Source of the DNA: Spirogloea muscicola
Taxonomy: Eukaryota > Streptophyta > Zygnematophyceae > Spirogloeales > Spirogloeaceae
DNA length: 12,317 bases
Direction: 5' to 3'
Assembly (NCBI GenBank): GCA_009602725.1
Contig: WELB01000038.1
Coordinates: 359,607-371,923, forward strand
Shown here: positions 1-8,649 of the stretch, piece after piece
How positions within the stretch are numbered: position 1 is the stretch's first letter
Layout of the letters: each line of letters begins with the position of its first letter
Position numbers and translations under genes: made by a program
Notes under the pieces: generated by a model
What the model saw: the letters and a program-made list of their open reading frames with translations, nothing else
Databases searched by the model: none
What the model was told of the DNA's origin: nothing

Positions 1-79
1 CCGCGACGGCCAGCCCGCGGCGGCGGCCCTGTGAGAGGCGCAGGACTCGAGGGCGGCGGCGGCGGCGGCGTCGTCCGCC

Positions 80-304
80 ATGCCTTCCGTCAACGGCCAG
101 CAGCCCGACCGCGGCTGCGACTCTTCTGGCGGGGCCTCGGGCGACGACGGCGACGGCGGCGGCGGCGGCTGCGCCAGCGCCTACGCAGGCCCGGACGCCA
201 CGCCGCGGCCTCAATCACATGAGCTCACCCGAGCCGGGAGTGGCAGGCGCGTGGATGGGCCGGACTCGCCGATCGGGACCAAGAGCGCCGCTGCGGGCAT
301 GGAG
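80..304 (+). other. Exon 1 of the SKP1-like gene (less certain)
   Basis: It encodes about 75 residues rich in Gly, Asp and Pro, with no recognisable domain. It begins at the ATG at 80 and ends at a good donor (GAG|GTGAAC at 304/305), in the phase needed to join exon 2. The ATG at 299, just before the donor, is an alternative start and would give an N-terminus of ordinary SKP1 length. A GGC-repeat stretch (about 51-70) lies just upstream and another GGC run (about 150-170) lies inside, so the first exon may have drifted through simple-repeat growth. Confidence 0.5.
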
Positions 305-3300
305 GTGAACCTCGTCGTTGAACAGCCGCCTGAGCGACAGCCGCCTGACTTTCTGCTTGAGCGCTTTCAAGCGTCACGATAAGCTTCCACTCTCGTGAGT
401 CGTGGTGGCGGAAGGCTGCGGACAGAGCTAGGGTTGCTTAGTCCATCCGGTCTCCTCGGAGCGCCGACTGGCTTGCCATCACACGGCTTGGAGCTTTCGA
501 ACATGTACATGAACGTTGTGCTGGCACCGTCACTTGGTAACCTGTTACGATGCCATCTCCAACTTTGAGATGCTAAGATTATCCAGCATGCATTCTGTGG
601 AGGTCAATCACTCCGTTACTCGGTCGGTCATCTTGGTGTTACAGCAGTCACCAGAGTCTAACACAAGGCGTACTTCCAGCATAGCACTTGCCAAACAGGG
701 TGCACGACTTGTTCTGGTGGCAGTTTACAGTTACCTGGGATTGAGAGTGAGCTCAGGCGGCTGCAGGGCGCAATACATTGTTCCTACGTGTATGCCCTTG
801 AGGATGAGCTTTACAAGCTCATCTTCTTTCAGTCTTAGCTGCAATGGACTGTAGGGTTAGATTTAGCATACTGGCAAGTCCTGCAAACAAAAGCAGGCTC
901 GTTTGCATGCAGAGGGGATCAGGGACAACACTTGTGTGCATTGTTCAAGTGTAGGTTCATTCCGCAGCAGGGCCTGTGTATGAGCCTCAACAACATCTGT
1001 GGCTGAACCTGCAGGTGGTGAGGAGCTCTTTGGTCTGGCTGGAGACAGTGGGCGGAGATGTGCACGAGGTAGAGCGGGATGTCGCCCTCTTGTTGCCGCT
1101 GGTACAGAGGGAGGTCACTCACTCAGGGCATGGCGCCTCCGAAGATGCTGCAATTGTCCTTCCGAAGCAAGTGACATCTGGGGTGCTGCGGCTTATACTA
1201 GAGTTTTGCCGCTTCCATAAGGTGCCTGGCAGATCTGACAAGGTACATTATCCTAGTTCATCCTCTGTCTGCAAGTACCTCATCATAGTTCAACTTTGGG
1301 TGGATGTCTAGCTGAAGGCTTTTCAACTGACCTGACTTCGACATGGCACGTATGTGGCAGCACTGTTGTTACTTTGTGTAAATATTTTTGTGGAGTGGCA
1401 TTCTAGCAGCATAAAGAACGTAATACAGGAAGCAAAGTTGCACCAATTGGTATGGTTCTGCTCGGATGTTAACAGGAGCGGAAGCTTTTCGATGAGAAGT
1501 TCATCAGGCTGGATACGAGGAAGCTCTGCGAGCTCACGTCTGCTGCCGACAGCTTGGACATGAAGCCTCTTGTAGATCTCACCAGCCGAGCTCTTGCTCG
1601 CATGATTGAGGGCAAGACGCCGGAGGAGATCAGGGAGACCTTCCATTTGCCAGATGACCTGACCGAGGTGAGGCTACCTTGTAATATAGCCTCTCACAAG
1701 AATGTCACAAGATAAGGTGCTGAAGTGCAACTCAGCACCTCATTGGCATGCTCATTGCAGCTTGACAATGATAGCAGTAGTAGGAAGGAGGAGATTAGAG
1801 GTAGGCGCAGTGCAATGTTAGTAGCCCTGTCAACCCAACTTTGACATGAGACAACATTCTGTAATGTCTGAGCTCCTAGTTCCATACTGACAAGTCTAAG
1901 ACAAGTAACGGTCGACTAGGGCTTCAGTTGTGCAAAACGATCCTGATTGCAGTTGAATTGAAGACATTGCCAGGAGGAAAAGCTGGAGCCTGTTAAGAAT
2001 GCAACGGATGACCCTCGGATCAGGCTTCTCAATCGACTGTACGCAAGAAAGCGCAAAGAGCTCCAGCAGAAGAAGCTCTTGAAGGTTTTTTGAGTCTCAC
2101 GCTTCCCTAGCGACAGCTCATTGTCTGCTATTAGTACTGCAGAAGAGGTGTTTAAGTGCTCCCAGGCAGATGCTGTGCTGCTGTTGTAAAGAAATGGGAA
2201 GTTGTGATGGCATTGTGGGCCTGCGAAGTCATGCAGACACTTACAGTGGGACATCTTTGGCTTTACAGACTTCGTTAATGGAGTTGGAGGACAAACCTTG
2301 TGATGAGCGCTCGGTAGATGACCTTCTATCCTTCATTGACGGGAATAGAGCAGGTACAGTGAGTTGTCCACCAATGTCCACTCCTCCCTTGGAGTGGCTG
2401 CGCAAGGTCTCTCTACCATCTCAGCTGATCTTCATATTCAGCATATGCTGAGCACTACAATGAATAAGACTTTAGCATCTCCTTCACCATTTATCTCTGT
2501 CATTCATGCACATGATGTTGCAGATGAGAAGACAACAGGCAGCAGAGCAAAGAAGAAGAAGAACAGGAGGAGAAAGGAGTTGCGTGGCGACATCCCCTTG
2601 CAAGCCTCAGTTGAAGAAATGGTGGGGAAAGATCAGGGCTTCGGCAGAGAGCATGCACGCTGTCAGATTGGGCTTACCTGAAGGACGCGTCACTTGCATT
2701 CTTTGGTGGGTGTCAGTGGTGCATGTCTGACCAGAAAAACACCACTTGATTGTCGTGTTTGAGCGTATCAGGCCACTCTGTCTCAGGGTGGAGCACTTAA
2801 GGAGTCAATGAGGCAAGAGATTGAGGCACATGTCCAGGGGGAGGATGGCCAGAAGCCACAGCGGACAAAGGCTGCAAAGGTGTGCACGGTCTAGCTCTGC
2901 ATCAATCTAGACATAAGCAATGCCTGAGAAGGTGCATGCTTTCAGTGTATAGCTTCGAGCTGCTGCTTAGACAAATTGGAGTGAGCAGTAATCATGAGCT
3001 TGACCCAGCTTCTTTGGTTCTTGCTTGAAGGCCTTGAAGAGCAAGGGTGTCACCAGGGTAAGCAAAGGCAAGACGTTCAAGGAGGCAGCGTCTTCAAGAG
3101 GCGATCTCATATTTGATGAAGAGGATTTTGATGACGATGATGGCCTTGATCCCTTGGAGAAGGAGCGACTGGACAGGTGTGCTGCTTCTGTGCTTCTGTG
3201 CTGATCCAGGCGCTTGTCAGTACAAGGCCACTATGCATTGTATCAAGGCGTAGCGTAGCAGCATGCTTCAGGAGCTATGCTACTGCAAGAGGGGCTAAGA

Positions 3301-4393
3301 AGTATTGCTGCAAGCTTTGCTTCCGCAGTTTGGAGGCCCTTTTGCTCTCACCTGTTTGGGCTGATACATGCAACCATACTTTTTGTTTCTCAGCTAGCCG
3401 TGCTAATCCAACCATGCCTCACATGTATGCTGCAGAGAAATAGAGGACTTTGCAAGGAGGCTGAATTCGGATTGGCCAGACCGGATGCAAGAGATACTGG
3501 CTCTCGCGTCCTCAAGCATGGTCTCCGATGAGGAGTCGCTTGCCAACTCGCCATCCGAACAGCCAGAGTTGCAGGTGGTGGACCAGGCAGGCCACTACGA
3601 GCAACTGGGCATGGCCGCAGAGCGGCTGAAGGAGCTCGGCAACAGCAGCGATGTCGACCTTGCTTTGCAACTGACCAGCACTGGCAGCACTTGGAGCCAG
3701 GAAGGTGAGCCCTTGCGCTTCCAGGGCCGAGCAGCCCAGGCTGCAATAGATCAGGCGCTGCCCATGGGCAAGTTCCAGGAGCTCATGGAGGAGGCCGCAA
3801 TGTCTCCCAGGAGAGCCCTATACACACTCCCAGCAGAGGACGAAGACAGAGAGGCACATGGCGAGGTTGTTGCGACAAAGCCAGGCGTCGCCGAGCTGGA
3901 GTGGAAGCTTGGCGATGCTGCTCTACTGGCTCCTGGGGGTGGAGTGCTTGAAGATACAGCTGCACCTGAGGCAGCCACGTCGAGCACCGGTGGCATATCG
4001 GAGGCGGCAGAGGCGGCAGAGGCGGCCCCTCCGTCAACGCCGCCCCCTGCACTGTTGGAATCTCATGGCTGTGACGCCAGTGCTGAGCTCCAGCGGTCGC
4101 CCGCTTCGGGGGTCCTTCTGTCTGACGCTGCACAGGTGGCCAGCGCACTCAGACGCTTCGTCCGGCTTGTGGGCCTGGACGATCAGATAGAGATCAGGTT
4201 GAATCGGGCTTCATCGCAAGCTGCCATAGACGAGCGGAATACCAGTAGTGACTGGTCCGCAGGTACCAAAAGTTTAGGCTTAGTGGGGCTAGAAGAGCAT
4301 AGGTACCGGTTACCCCCGCAGCCCGGCCTTAGGCCCACACCCCACAGGTTGCCGCACACTGCAGCGTCAGAGGCAGTCCCTTACGAACAGTGA
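80..4393 (+). CDS. ASK21-like: Extended SKP1-like protein (ASK20/ASK21 class), nine exons
   Basis: Role known for the family: SKP1 proteins link F-box substrate receptors to cullin-1 in SCF ubiquitin ligases; plants also have a long subgroup (ASK20/ASK21) with C-terminal extensions. Proposed exons: 80-304, 1015-1242, 1476-1667, 1974-2084, 2269-2353, 2524-2621, 2787-2879, 3031-3176, 3436-4393. They sum to 2136 nt (711 aa plus stop) and every junction keeps frame with GT/AG borders. Residues 76-151 form the BTB/POZ half and 152-215 the F-box-binding half. The class-specific blocks DDPRIRLLNRLYARKRKEL, DERSVDDLLSFIDG, a KKKKNRRRKE basic run and EIEDFARRLNSDWPDRMQE follow. Residues 413-711 are an unrecognised Ala/Glu/Ser-rich tail. 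Start chosen for its gccATGc context. Exon 1, the exon 6 donor (2609 is an alternative end) and the last exon are the uncertain parts; the core exons are secure. Confidence 0.9.
305..1014 (+). other. Intron 1 of the SKP1-like gene
   Basis: This 710-base stretch has lower GC than its flanks and no open frame that resembles a protein I know. It ends in the acceptor CTGCAG at 1014. An alternative acceptor lies at 966-970. No RNA gene or repeat was recognised inside it. Confidence 0.55.
1015..1242 (+). other. Exon 2: SKP1 BTB/POZ (N-terminal) domain
   Basis: The translation has the SKP1 POZ pattern: VWLETVGGDVHEVERDVALL, then a helix pair, then IVLPKQVTSGVLRLILEFCR and FHKVPGRSDK. The VPGRS-K ending is typical of the ASK20/21 class rather than the core SKP1 KKH ending. 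The exon ends phase 0 at AAG|GTACAT. Confidence 0.92.
1476..1667 (+). other. Exon 3: SKP1 C-terminal (F-box-binding) domain
   Basis: These 64 codons include KLCELTSAADSLDMKPLVDL and ALARMIEGKTPEEIRETFHL, the signature of the SKP1 dimerisation/F-box-contacting helices (AA.yLd.k.L.dl, I.GKTpEEIR..F). The acceptor is AACAG at 1475 and the donor GAG|GTGAGG at 1667. In core SKP1 proteins the equivalent sequence lies near the C-terminus; here it is followed by six more exons. Confidence 0.95.
1974..2353 (+). other. Exons 4-5: long-class SKP1-like extension
   Basis: Exon 4 (1974-2084) gives a charged helix containing LEPVKNATDDPRIRLLNRLY. After an intron whose donor is weak (AAG|GTTTTT), exon 5 (2269-2353) gives DERSVDDLLSFIDGNRA. 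Both blocks match my memory of the Arabidopsis ASK20/ASK21 extension, which is the basis for the subgroup call. Exon 5 ends in phase 1 and joins exon 6 at 2524 to make an Asp codon. Confidence 0.85.
2524..3176 (+). other. Exons 6-8: basic patch and acidic linker
   Basis: Exon 6 (2524-2621) carries a Lys/Arg run (KKKKNRRRKE) that could act as a nuclear localisation signal. Exon 7 is 2787-2879. Exon 8 (3031-3176) ends in an acidic segment, FDEEDFDDDDGLDPLEKERL. The exon 6 donor is the least secure: 2622 (ATG|GTGGGG) or 2610 (TCA|GTTGAA) both keep phase. The acceptors at 2523, 2786 and 3030 are good. Confidence 0.75.
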
Positions 4394-4604
4394 TGAATTG
4401 GTGACGACATCAGAAACTTCGTTCGATGAAGGAGCACATAAGGTCAAGGTCTCCGAAAAAGCCGTTGTTGAGGGAGAAGAGTATGTGACAGATGTCGACA
4501 TCTACTTGTGCAAAGGCGGCTACGCGTAAGAGGTCTAACTGTGAGCGGGTCAGCTTTCGTCTTGCCAACCGGGAGGTTAGATGGATGTGTTCAGCTTTTA
4601 ACAG
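4263..4604 (+). other. Possible extra introns at the 3' end of the SKP1-like gene
   Basis: The last exon is open to a TGA at 4391, but the segment 4263-4347 looks like an 85-base intron (CAG|GTACCA to CCCCACAG). Removing it shifts reading into a frame open to TAA at 4527-4529, giving a tail with EKAVVEGEEYVTDVDIYLCK. Across that same stop lies a strong donor (GTAAGA at 4526) with an acceptor TTTTAACAG at 4604, another intron-like interval of 79 bases. I cannot tell which ending is used. The default annotation keeps the unspliced end at 4393. Confidence 0.4.
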
Positions 4605-4689
4605 GAAGTCAAGGCAATGCTGGCTGATGATGGCCAGATACGTCGGCCGATCTTGAATGCGATCCTCCATGATTTGAGTCGCTGGCTCA
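4605..4689 (+). other. Short open segment between SKP1-like gene and copia relic
   Basis: After the acceptor-like TTTTAACAG at 4604 one frame reads EVKAMLADDGQIRRPILNAI and LHDLSRWL, which looks like genuine protein. It stops being informative exactly where the antisense copia homology begins. The GTAAGA donor at 4526 does not join it in phase, so it cannot simply be added to the gene above. Origin unknown. Confidence 0.25.
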
Positions 4690-5092
4690 GTGCACCTCCA
4701 CAATCACTTCGCAGAATCTTTAGCTTATGGCCTGTCTGCCCTTCTGCCATGAGACGGGATTTTTCAAGATTAGCTAGCACCTCATACTTGTGCTTCAGGA
4801 TATACACAAATGTCATCCTTGACTTGAAATCAATGATTGTCAGAAGACTTGCTACCTCCAAGAGAAGCATCGTCAATTGGTCCACACATCCCACTGTGGG
4901 CCAACTCTAACAACTCTTCAGCTCTGGTTGCAGTTTCCCTTAGGAAGGGTAACCAATACTGCTTGCCTAAAGCACAACCTTCAAAAAGACATCAGGCTGA
5001 TGCTTGGGTTATACCTTCCCTCTCACCATATCCCATGAAAAGAGGTCTTGAAGATGGTTGTATCCAAGATGCCAATATTGGCGATGCCAAAG
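4690..5092 (-). pseudogene. Copia GAG-pre-integrase and integrase-core remnant
   Basis: The pre-integrase zinc-finger block reads LWHRQYWHLGYNHLQDL (5092-5039) and is followed by a stop. The integrase starts with EGCALGKQYWLPF at 4983, then HSGMCGPIDD at 4898-4869. The usual HSD.CGP aspartate is replaced by Gly. A frameshift near 4840 leads into FVYILKHKYEVL and then LRSDCGG (to 4694), which keeps the second catalytic Asp but not the usual N-G-G-E. Homology stops there and the third catalytic residue is absent. Confidence 0.86.
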
Positions 5093-5289
5093 TTCTCTGC
5101 CTGGCCTTGTCACGGAGCTGGTGACAAAAGCACAGTCTGGTAGCCGCTGTATAAGTACAGTGCAGCATTGCAAGTGATACATCCTTCCTTGCCTAATGCC
5201 AGCAGTTACTGCCGTCCCGTGGAGGAGTTTGATAACTCACATGTGTCTGCGGAAAACCTCACTTCCTTATCAACATCTTATCAACGACT

Positions 5290-5587
5290 TTGCTTTGATG
5301 ACTGTGAACAGATTGTTCTTCATAGTCGGAACATTGAGCACATCTTGAAGAACACATGGTACATGTCTACTCGTCCCTTGAGACAGACATTGACCGTACG
5401 TATACCTACAGCATAAGTGATTGTTCCCATCTGCATAGGTGATGGTCAGGGGTGAAATACGTTCGTAGCTGCTGAATTATGACTGGTGACAGATGAGTAG
5501 CTCCAATTCTACCCACCACTCTTCACCGTTTGCAGAATCAGCAGTGTGAGTACTGGAGGCAGCCATGAAAGCTTCCTCTGACGACAC
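5290..5587 (-). pseudogene. Copia protease remnant
   Basis: The approach to the active site is open from 5587 (EEAFMAASS, then EEWWVEL at about 5520). The D-S/T-G-A catalytic motif is damaged: the usual DSGATHH appears as E, then a lost base, then GATHLS at 5504-5487, and an in-frame stop follows. Typical downstream blocks persist: FSSYERISPLTITYADG (5476-5426) and LQDVLNVPTMKNNLFTV (about 5350-5300). Confidence 0.82.
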
Positions 5588-5642
5588 CCACTTAGTGCTC
5601 GGGTAAGGGGGTTTTGATTCTGTTAATTCCTTCCAGCATGTT

Positions 5643-6122
5643 TTACACTGTGTTTAGGCAGGAGCAAATGGGAGGCCCATTGAAATTTGTACTGCTAAGA
5701 AGCGCCAAAGCTTCATGGGAGCTATTACTAGACGCCTTGTCTTTTCGCTTAGTCTCTTCCAATACTAGTCTGGATATGACTTGTGAGAGAGAAGGGGCTG
5801 GTTCTCTCCCTTCAAGGGAGATTGTTACCAGTTCGTAGGAGGCAGGCAAGCTAGACAGCAAAATCGAGTCCATATGCTTACCCGAAACCGGACTGCATAT
5901 GACAGCAGATTGATCCCCTGAACTTCTCATAGCATCATATGATGCCATGAAATGTCTAGGAAGGAGGCTCCCTCGGTAAGGAGGCTCCCTCTGTCATCCG
6001 AAGCCCAAGAAATCGTCTACAAAGAAAATCTCATTAGCCGGAGAAATAGGTTGGTAGAGCTCTACAAGCCTGTACCAATAGGCCTTTGAAGTGTCCAACA
6101 GCTCAATGTGGTGCAGTTTGAC
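5643..6122 (-). pseudogene. Copia gag remnant
   Basis: The first part (6122 to 5994) reads HIELLDTSKAYWYRLVELYQ and PISPANE, typical of copia gag, and ends at a TGA at 5996-5994. A 17-base tandem duplication (5961-5994) sits at that point and changes frame. The second part (5948 to 5643) continues with MRSSGDQ, ILLSSLPASYELVTISLEGR and SLSQVISRLVLEETKRKDK. The zinc-knuckle region that should follow, around 5590-5660, is no longer recognisable. Confidence 0.88.
5961..5994. repeat. 17-bp tandem duplication inside copia gag
   Basis: Two adjacent 17-base units, aaggaggctccctcggt (5961-5977) and aaggaggctccctctgt (5978-5994), differ at one or two bases. Seventeen is not a multiple of three, so one unit too many is a sufficient cause of the gag frame change seen here. 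Confidence 0.85.
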
Positions 6123-6148
6123 TGTGTTCTAAATCAAAATTAATCAAC

Positions 6149-6347
6149 TGCACTAGCCTGGCGCCCTGCGCGCCTTATCGCTTTCTTGGGCCGCTCCAGT
6201 CCTCTGAGAGAGAGAGGCATTCTACACGTACGCGGACAGACTGCCGCTTCACAAGCACTCCACAACCTCCACGCTAGCTCCCTCTCTCCCCACCTTGCTG
6301 CTCGGCACCTGCATTGCTTGTCTGCCTGCGCATGCCGGCCGGCCACC
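6149..6347 (+). promoter_or_regulatory. Duplicated 5' flank of gene copy A (contains a deleted L block, L5)
   Basis: It starts tgcactagcctggcg, then ctgcgcgccttatcgctttc and ttgggc. Further on, gcagactgccgctt-like and ctcggcacctgcattgct sequences precede the ATG. The same series precedes copy B (10663-10948), where about 110 extra bases are present. It should hold the promoter and 5' leader by position, but no TATA box or named element was recognised. Confidence 0.45.
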
Positions 6348-6883
6348 ATGGAGACAGCGGCTGTCGCACGCCTGCTGTTTATGGCTGTCCTGGCAGTGAC
6401 GGCCATGCGGGCCGCCGGGAGGGCCACTGTCTCAGGCATTGTCGTCTGTGGCAATGACCTGAATGGCGTCGTAGACCTCGGCCCGTAAGCATCCATTGCT
6501 CTTAGCTTCGTCACTTGATAATGCCATTGCGTTCCTGTGGGACTCAGCTCTGTTCCTCTGCCTCAGACTCGCTTAGCACGGAGGCTGACTGGCGTGCAGA
6601 CAAGCACAAGCGCCGGGGATGGCCACTCCTACACTGTGCAGGCACCCTACCGCCAGGGGCGTTGAGGTCATTCTGGAGGTCTGCTTGTAGGACTAGGCTT
6701 GGCAAACAGTTGGCCACAATGAGACTTGACTGTTACGGACGTGTGCCTAGGCCCGACACACCTATGCAAGGAGCCCAGGGTGAGCTTATATGCTCTGCTG
6801 GTATCGACTTTCCAGGCGAGGTGAACATGCTCAGCTGCAGCATAGGCGACATGCAGCACATGCAACCACATCTTAAAGCATGA
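6348..6883 (+). pseudogene. Truncated copy A of the Ole e 1/extensin-type gene
   Basis: Exon 1 (6348-6484) encodes METAAVARLLFMAVLAVTAM, a clear secretory signal peptide, then the start of an Ole e 1-like fold (GIVVCGNDLNG). Exon 2 (6751-6820) supplies PDTPMQGAQGELICSAG. Exons 1 and 2 stay in frame (phase 2 junction, donor GTAAGC, acceptor CCTAG) and the start has a strong gccaccATGG context. Intron 1 and both exons closely match copy B (10949-11414). Similarity ends at about 6883, inside intron 2. No counterpart of B's exons 3-4 was seen before copy B begins. If intron 2 is not spliced the frame closes at 6881-6883, leaving a short protein of about 89 aa. It is a 5' duplicate, either dead or an alternative first-exon module. 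Confidence 0.7.
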
Positions 6884-6917
6884 ACCTACTCTTCCACAAA
6901 AGGGCGATGGCTGTTAT

Positions 6918-6985
6918 GGGCCAGCCCAGAAAACAGAATGAACAAAATACGAAGGGGCCAGAATAGCGCTAAAGTACACAACGAC
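6918..6985 (+). repeat. Repeat family R, fragment R1
   Basis: It shares ggccagccca, agaatgaacaaa, aaggggccag and agcgctaa, in that order, with the full-length copies. It follows immediately after the breakpoint of gene copy A, so the truncation of A may be tied to this insertion. Confidence 0.65.
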
Positions 6986-7425
6986 TCAAGTGGCCACTGT
7001 ACTCAATAATCCCTCTTGAGCTGTCGCAGGTCTAAGAAAGTAGTCTTTGGGTAGCGTGTCCCCTGTCTATAGCCAGGACTGCAGCCAAAGCGCGACCGGC
7101 ACGCAATGGCAGCTTGGAGAAGCCCACAGAGAAGCCCTCGCACAGCCAGCTTCGGTGGGTGTGACCCACCTTGATGAGGGTTGGCAAGTACCGGCTAGGC
7201 CAGCGGCAGGTCAGTGGTAGGCAGCGGTGGAAGTGACGGTTCGGGCTATACTGGTCATTAGGACCTTGGGAGCCAAATGGGCCAGACGGCCGCCTCCTCC
7301 AAGAAACTGTCATTCCTTCGCGTTTTGGCCTGACCGAGCATTAGAGATTTACGTGAATTTACGGGGCATAAGGGTGCGGAGGGGCTCTACCGATGCAGTC
7401 CAATCGGTCATTCGTCTCGTTTTCG
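6986..7425. other. Spacer without recognised gene
   Basis: A minus-strand frame is open at 7313-7032, but its protein shows no domain, and the plus strand has only short frames. It could be old repeat debris. Nothing else was recognised. Confidence 0.4.
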
Positions 7426-7616
7426 GAGAAAGTGCTCGCCCAATGAGGATAGGGGCTGGAAAAGCCAGCCCAAAGAAGAATGAACAAGGCACCAGAAGGG
7501 GGCCAGGGGAAGCGCTAAGAAAAACAAGCACAAGAAGAAACATAGCAGCTACGAATCACTCAGTACCCCCTGCTAAGCAGCCGCAGAACAGAGATGCTAG
7601 GCTCCTGGAAGTGGGT
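7426..7616 (+). repeat. Repeat family R, full-length copy R2
   Basis: It starts with ggagaaagtgctcgcccaat, has a hairpin (GGGCTGG, 5-nt loop, CCAGCCC at 7453-7471), continues through gaatgaacaa, gggggccaggggaagcgcta and agctacgaatcactcagta, and ends at gctaagcagccgcagaacag and ctggaagtggg. The same sequence lies in reverse complement at 10014-10214. No coding sense was found. Confidence 0.8.
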
Positions 7617-7639
7617 CCCCTGGCCCACTTCGTGGGTGT

Positions 7640-8089
7640 ACAACCTGCCGGAGGCCCACGAGCCTTGATTGATGTGTTGGTGTCGGAGGCATACAAGAGT
7701 TCCGCTTCGACATATTGCTGGCCACGCAGTGGGAGGTGCTGAGCAGAGAAAGCTTCGACACTACTCTGACTACCCCTGCAGCGATCACCTCCTACCGGCG
7801 GCAATCTACACATTTGGCTGCATGGGCCCTCGCTTCCACACCTTGCTGGAGAATATTGCAAGTTTGTGATATGCCCGACGCGAGGACATGCTTCCAGCTC
7901 AGATGGGCATGCCGGCAGCCTACTTGTCATTCTTGCGACGTCGAGTCAGCTTGTCTGCAGCGAGCTCAGGCTCATGCGTTGCATCAGAAAGCTGGCCGAG
8001 CCTTAGCTGGTAGCTCAAGAGCTTGTTGATTGCCGTCCGGTATTCGGGCATCAGTTAGCGACCTCTATGTGCTGACTCGTGGTTACTGA
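7640..8089 (+). pseudogene. LINE-type reverse transcriptase C-terminus, broken copy 1
   Basis: The translation matches the fragment at 8122-8595 in order: SEAYKSSAST, then after a frame change AEQRKLRHYSDYP, IYTFGCMGPRFHTLLENIASL, a stop, LSFLRRRVSLS, and finally SDLYVLTRGY with TGA at 8087-8089. The pattern (AE.RK..HY, a [F/Y]G.....F..LL segment, then ..RRRVS.S.QR) is one I associate with the tail of algal and plant LINE reverse-transcriptase proteins, downstream of the polymerase. No RT catalytic motif is present. It has at least one stop and one frameshift. Confidence 0.5.
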
Positions 8090-8121
8090 GCGGGTCAGCT
8101 TAGCAGTAGGAGAGGACACAT

Positions 8122-8595
8122 TTGTCAATGTGCTTACCTTTGTACTTGGCCACACATGGCCCTCCATCTCTTAATATCGACGCATACAAGGCTGGCGCAC
8201 CAACGTCAACCGTGTCTGGCTGGGCCACGTCCAGCGCGGAGCGCAAGAAGGAGCGGCACTACCATGATCATCCTCGAGGGGACCATCTTTACCCGTGTGC
8301 CATGGATATCTATGGAGGCTACGGCGTGAAATGGTCCTCCCTGATCCAGTATCTGGCCCGGCTGGTTGATGCGCGTCGTCGAAGTCGGGGGGGCAGCTTG
8401 GGCCACTCCAGCATTCCGCAGGCCTTAGTTGCATATTATAGAATGCGGCTCTCGCTTAGTTTGCAGCGCTCGCAAGCATTGGCTCTTCATCAACGTGCAG
8501 GGCGCGCTCTAAGTCAGGCCTCCGGCTTTCGTGGCGGCGCTCCAGCTCCCCAAGTTAGCTTGTCAGATTTGTTTGTGCTCACCCGTGGGTACTAA
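8122..8595 (+). pseudogene. LINE-type reverse transcriptase C-terminus, copy 2 (open, 5'-truncated)
   Basis: An open frame of 157 codons carries AERKKERHYHDHPRGDHLYP, MDIYGGYGVKWSSLIQYLAR, YYRMRLSLSLQRSQALALHQ and SDLFVLTRGY before TAA. Only the C-terminal part of the presumed LINE protein is present. The ATG at 8122 is just the first one in the fragment, and similarity to copy 1 starts near 8172. It follows copy 1 by about 80 bases in the same orientation. Such 5'-truncated 3' ends are typical of LINE insertion. It could instead be a short expressed protein, since the frame is intact, but I think this less likely. Confidence 0.55.
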
Positions 8596-8649
8596 TGTCA
8601 TCTTAGGTACCTTAGATTAGGTCTCCGTATTATGTAGCATTGTTTAGTC

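Larger units (their letters stand above)
4690..6122 (-). mobile_element. Degenerate Ty1/copia LTR-retrotransposon fragment
   Basis: Reading the minus strand from 6122 down to 4690 gives copia-type domains in the right order: gag, protease, GAG-pre-integrase, integrase. Each is recognisable only after changing frame. No reverse transcriptase, RNase H or long terminal repeats are visible, so the element is truncated at both ends. One truncation point is about 4690, just past the integrase RSDCGG motif; the other is about 6122, next to the duplicated block that starts copy A. It is convergent with the SKP1-like gene. Several stops, frameshifts and active-site changes make it non-functional. The copia assignment is secure; the exact ends are not. 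Confidence 0.9.

Noticed and set aside
31-222. Open frame overlapping exon 1, Gly/Arg-rich
   Set aside because: It is an out-of-frame reading of the GGC/CGG repeats and shows no domain.
516-854. 112-codon frame in intron 1
   Set aside because: It has no protein resemblance, and lies between exons that join cleanly without it.
3390-4148. Long minus-strand frames opposite exon 9
   Set aside because: They are shadows of the GC-rich last exon, with arginine/proline-rich noise translation.
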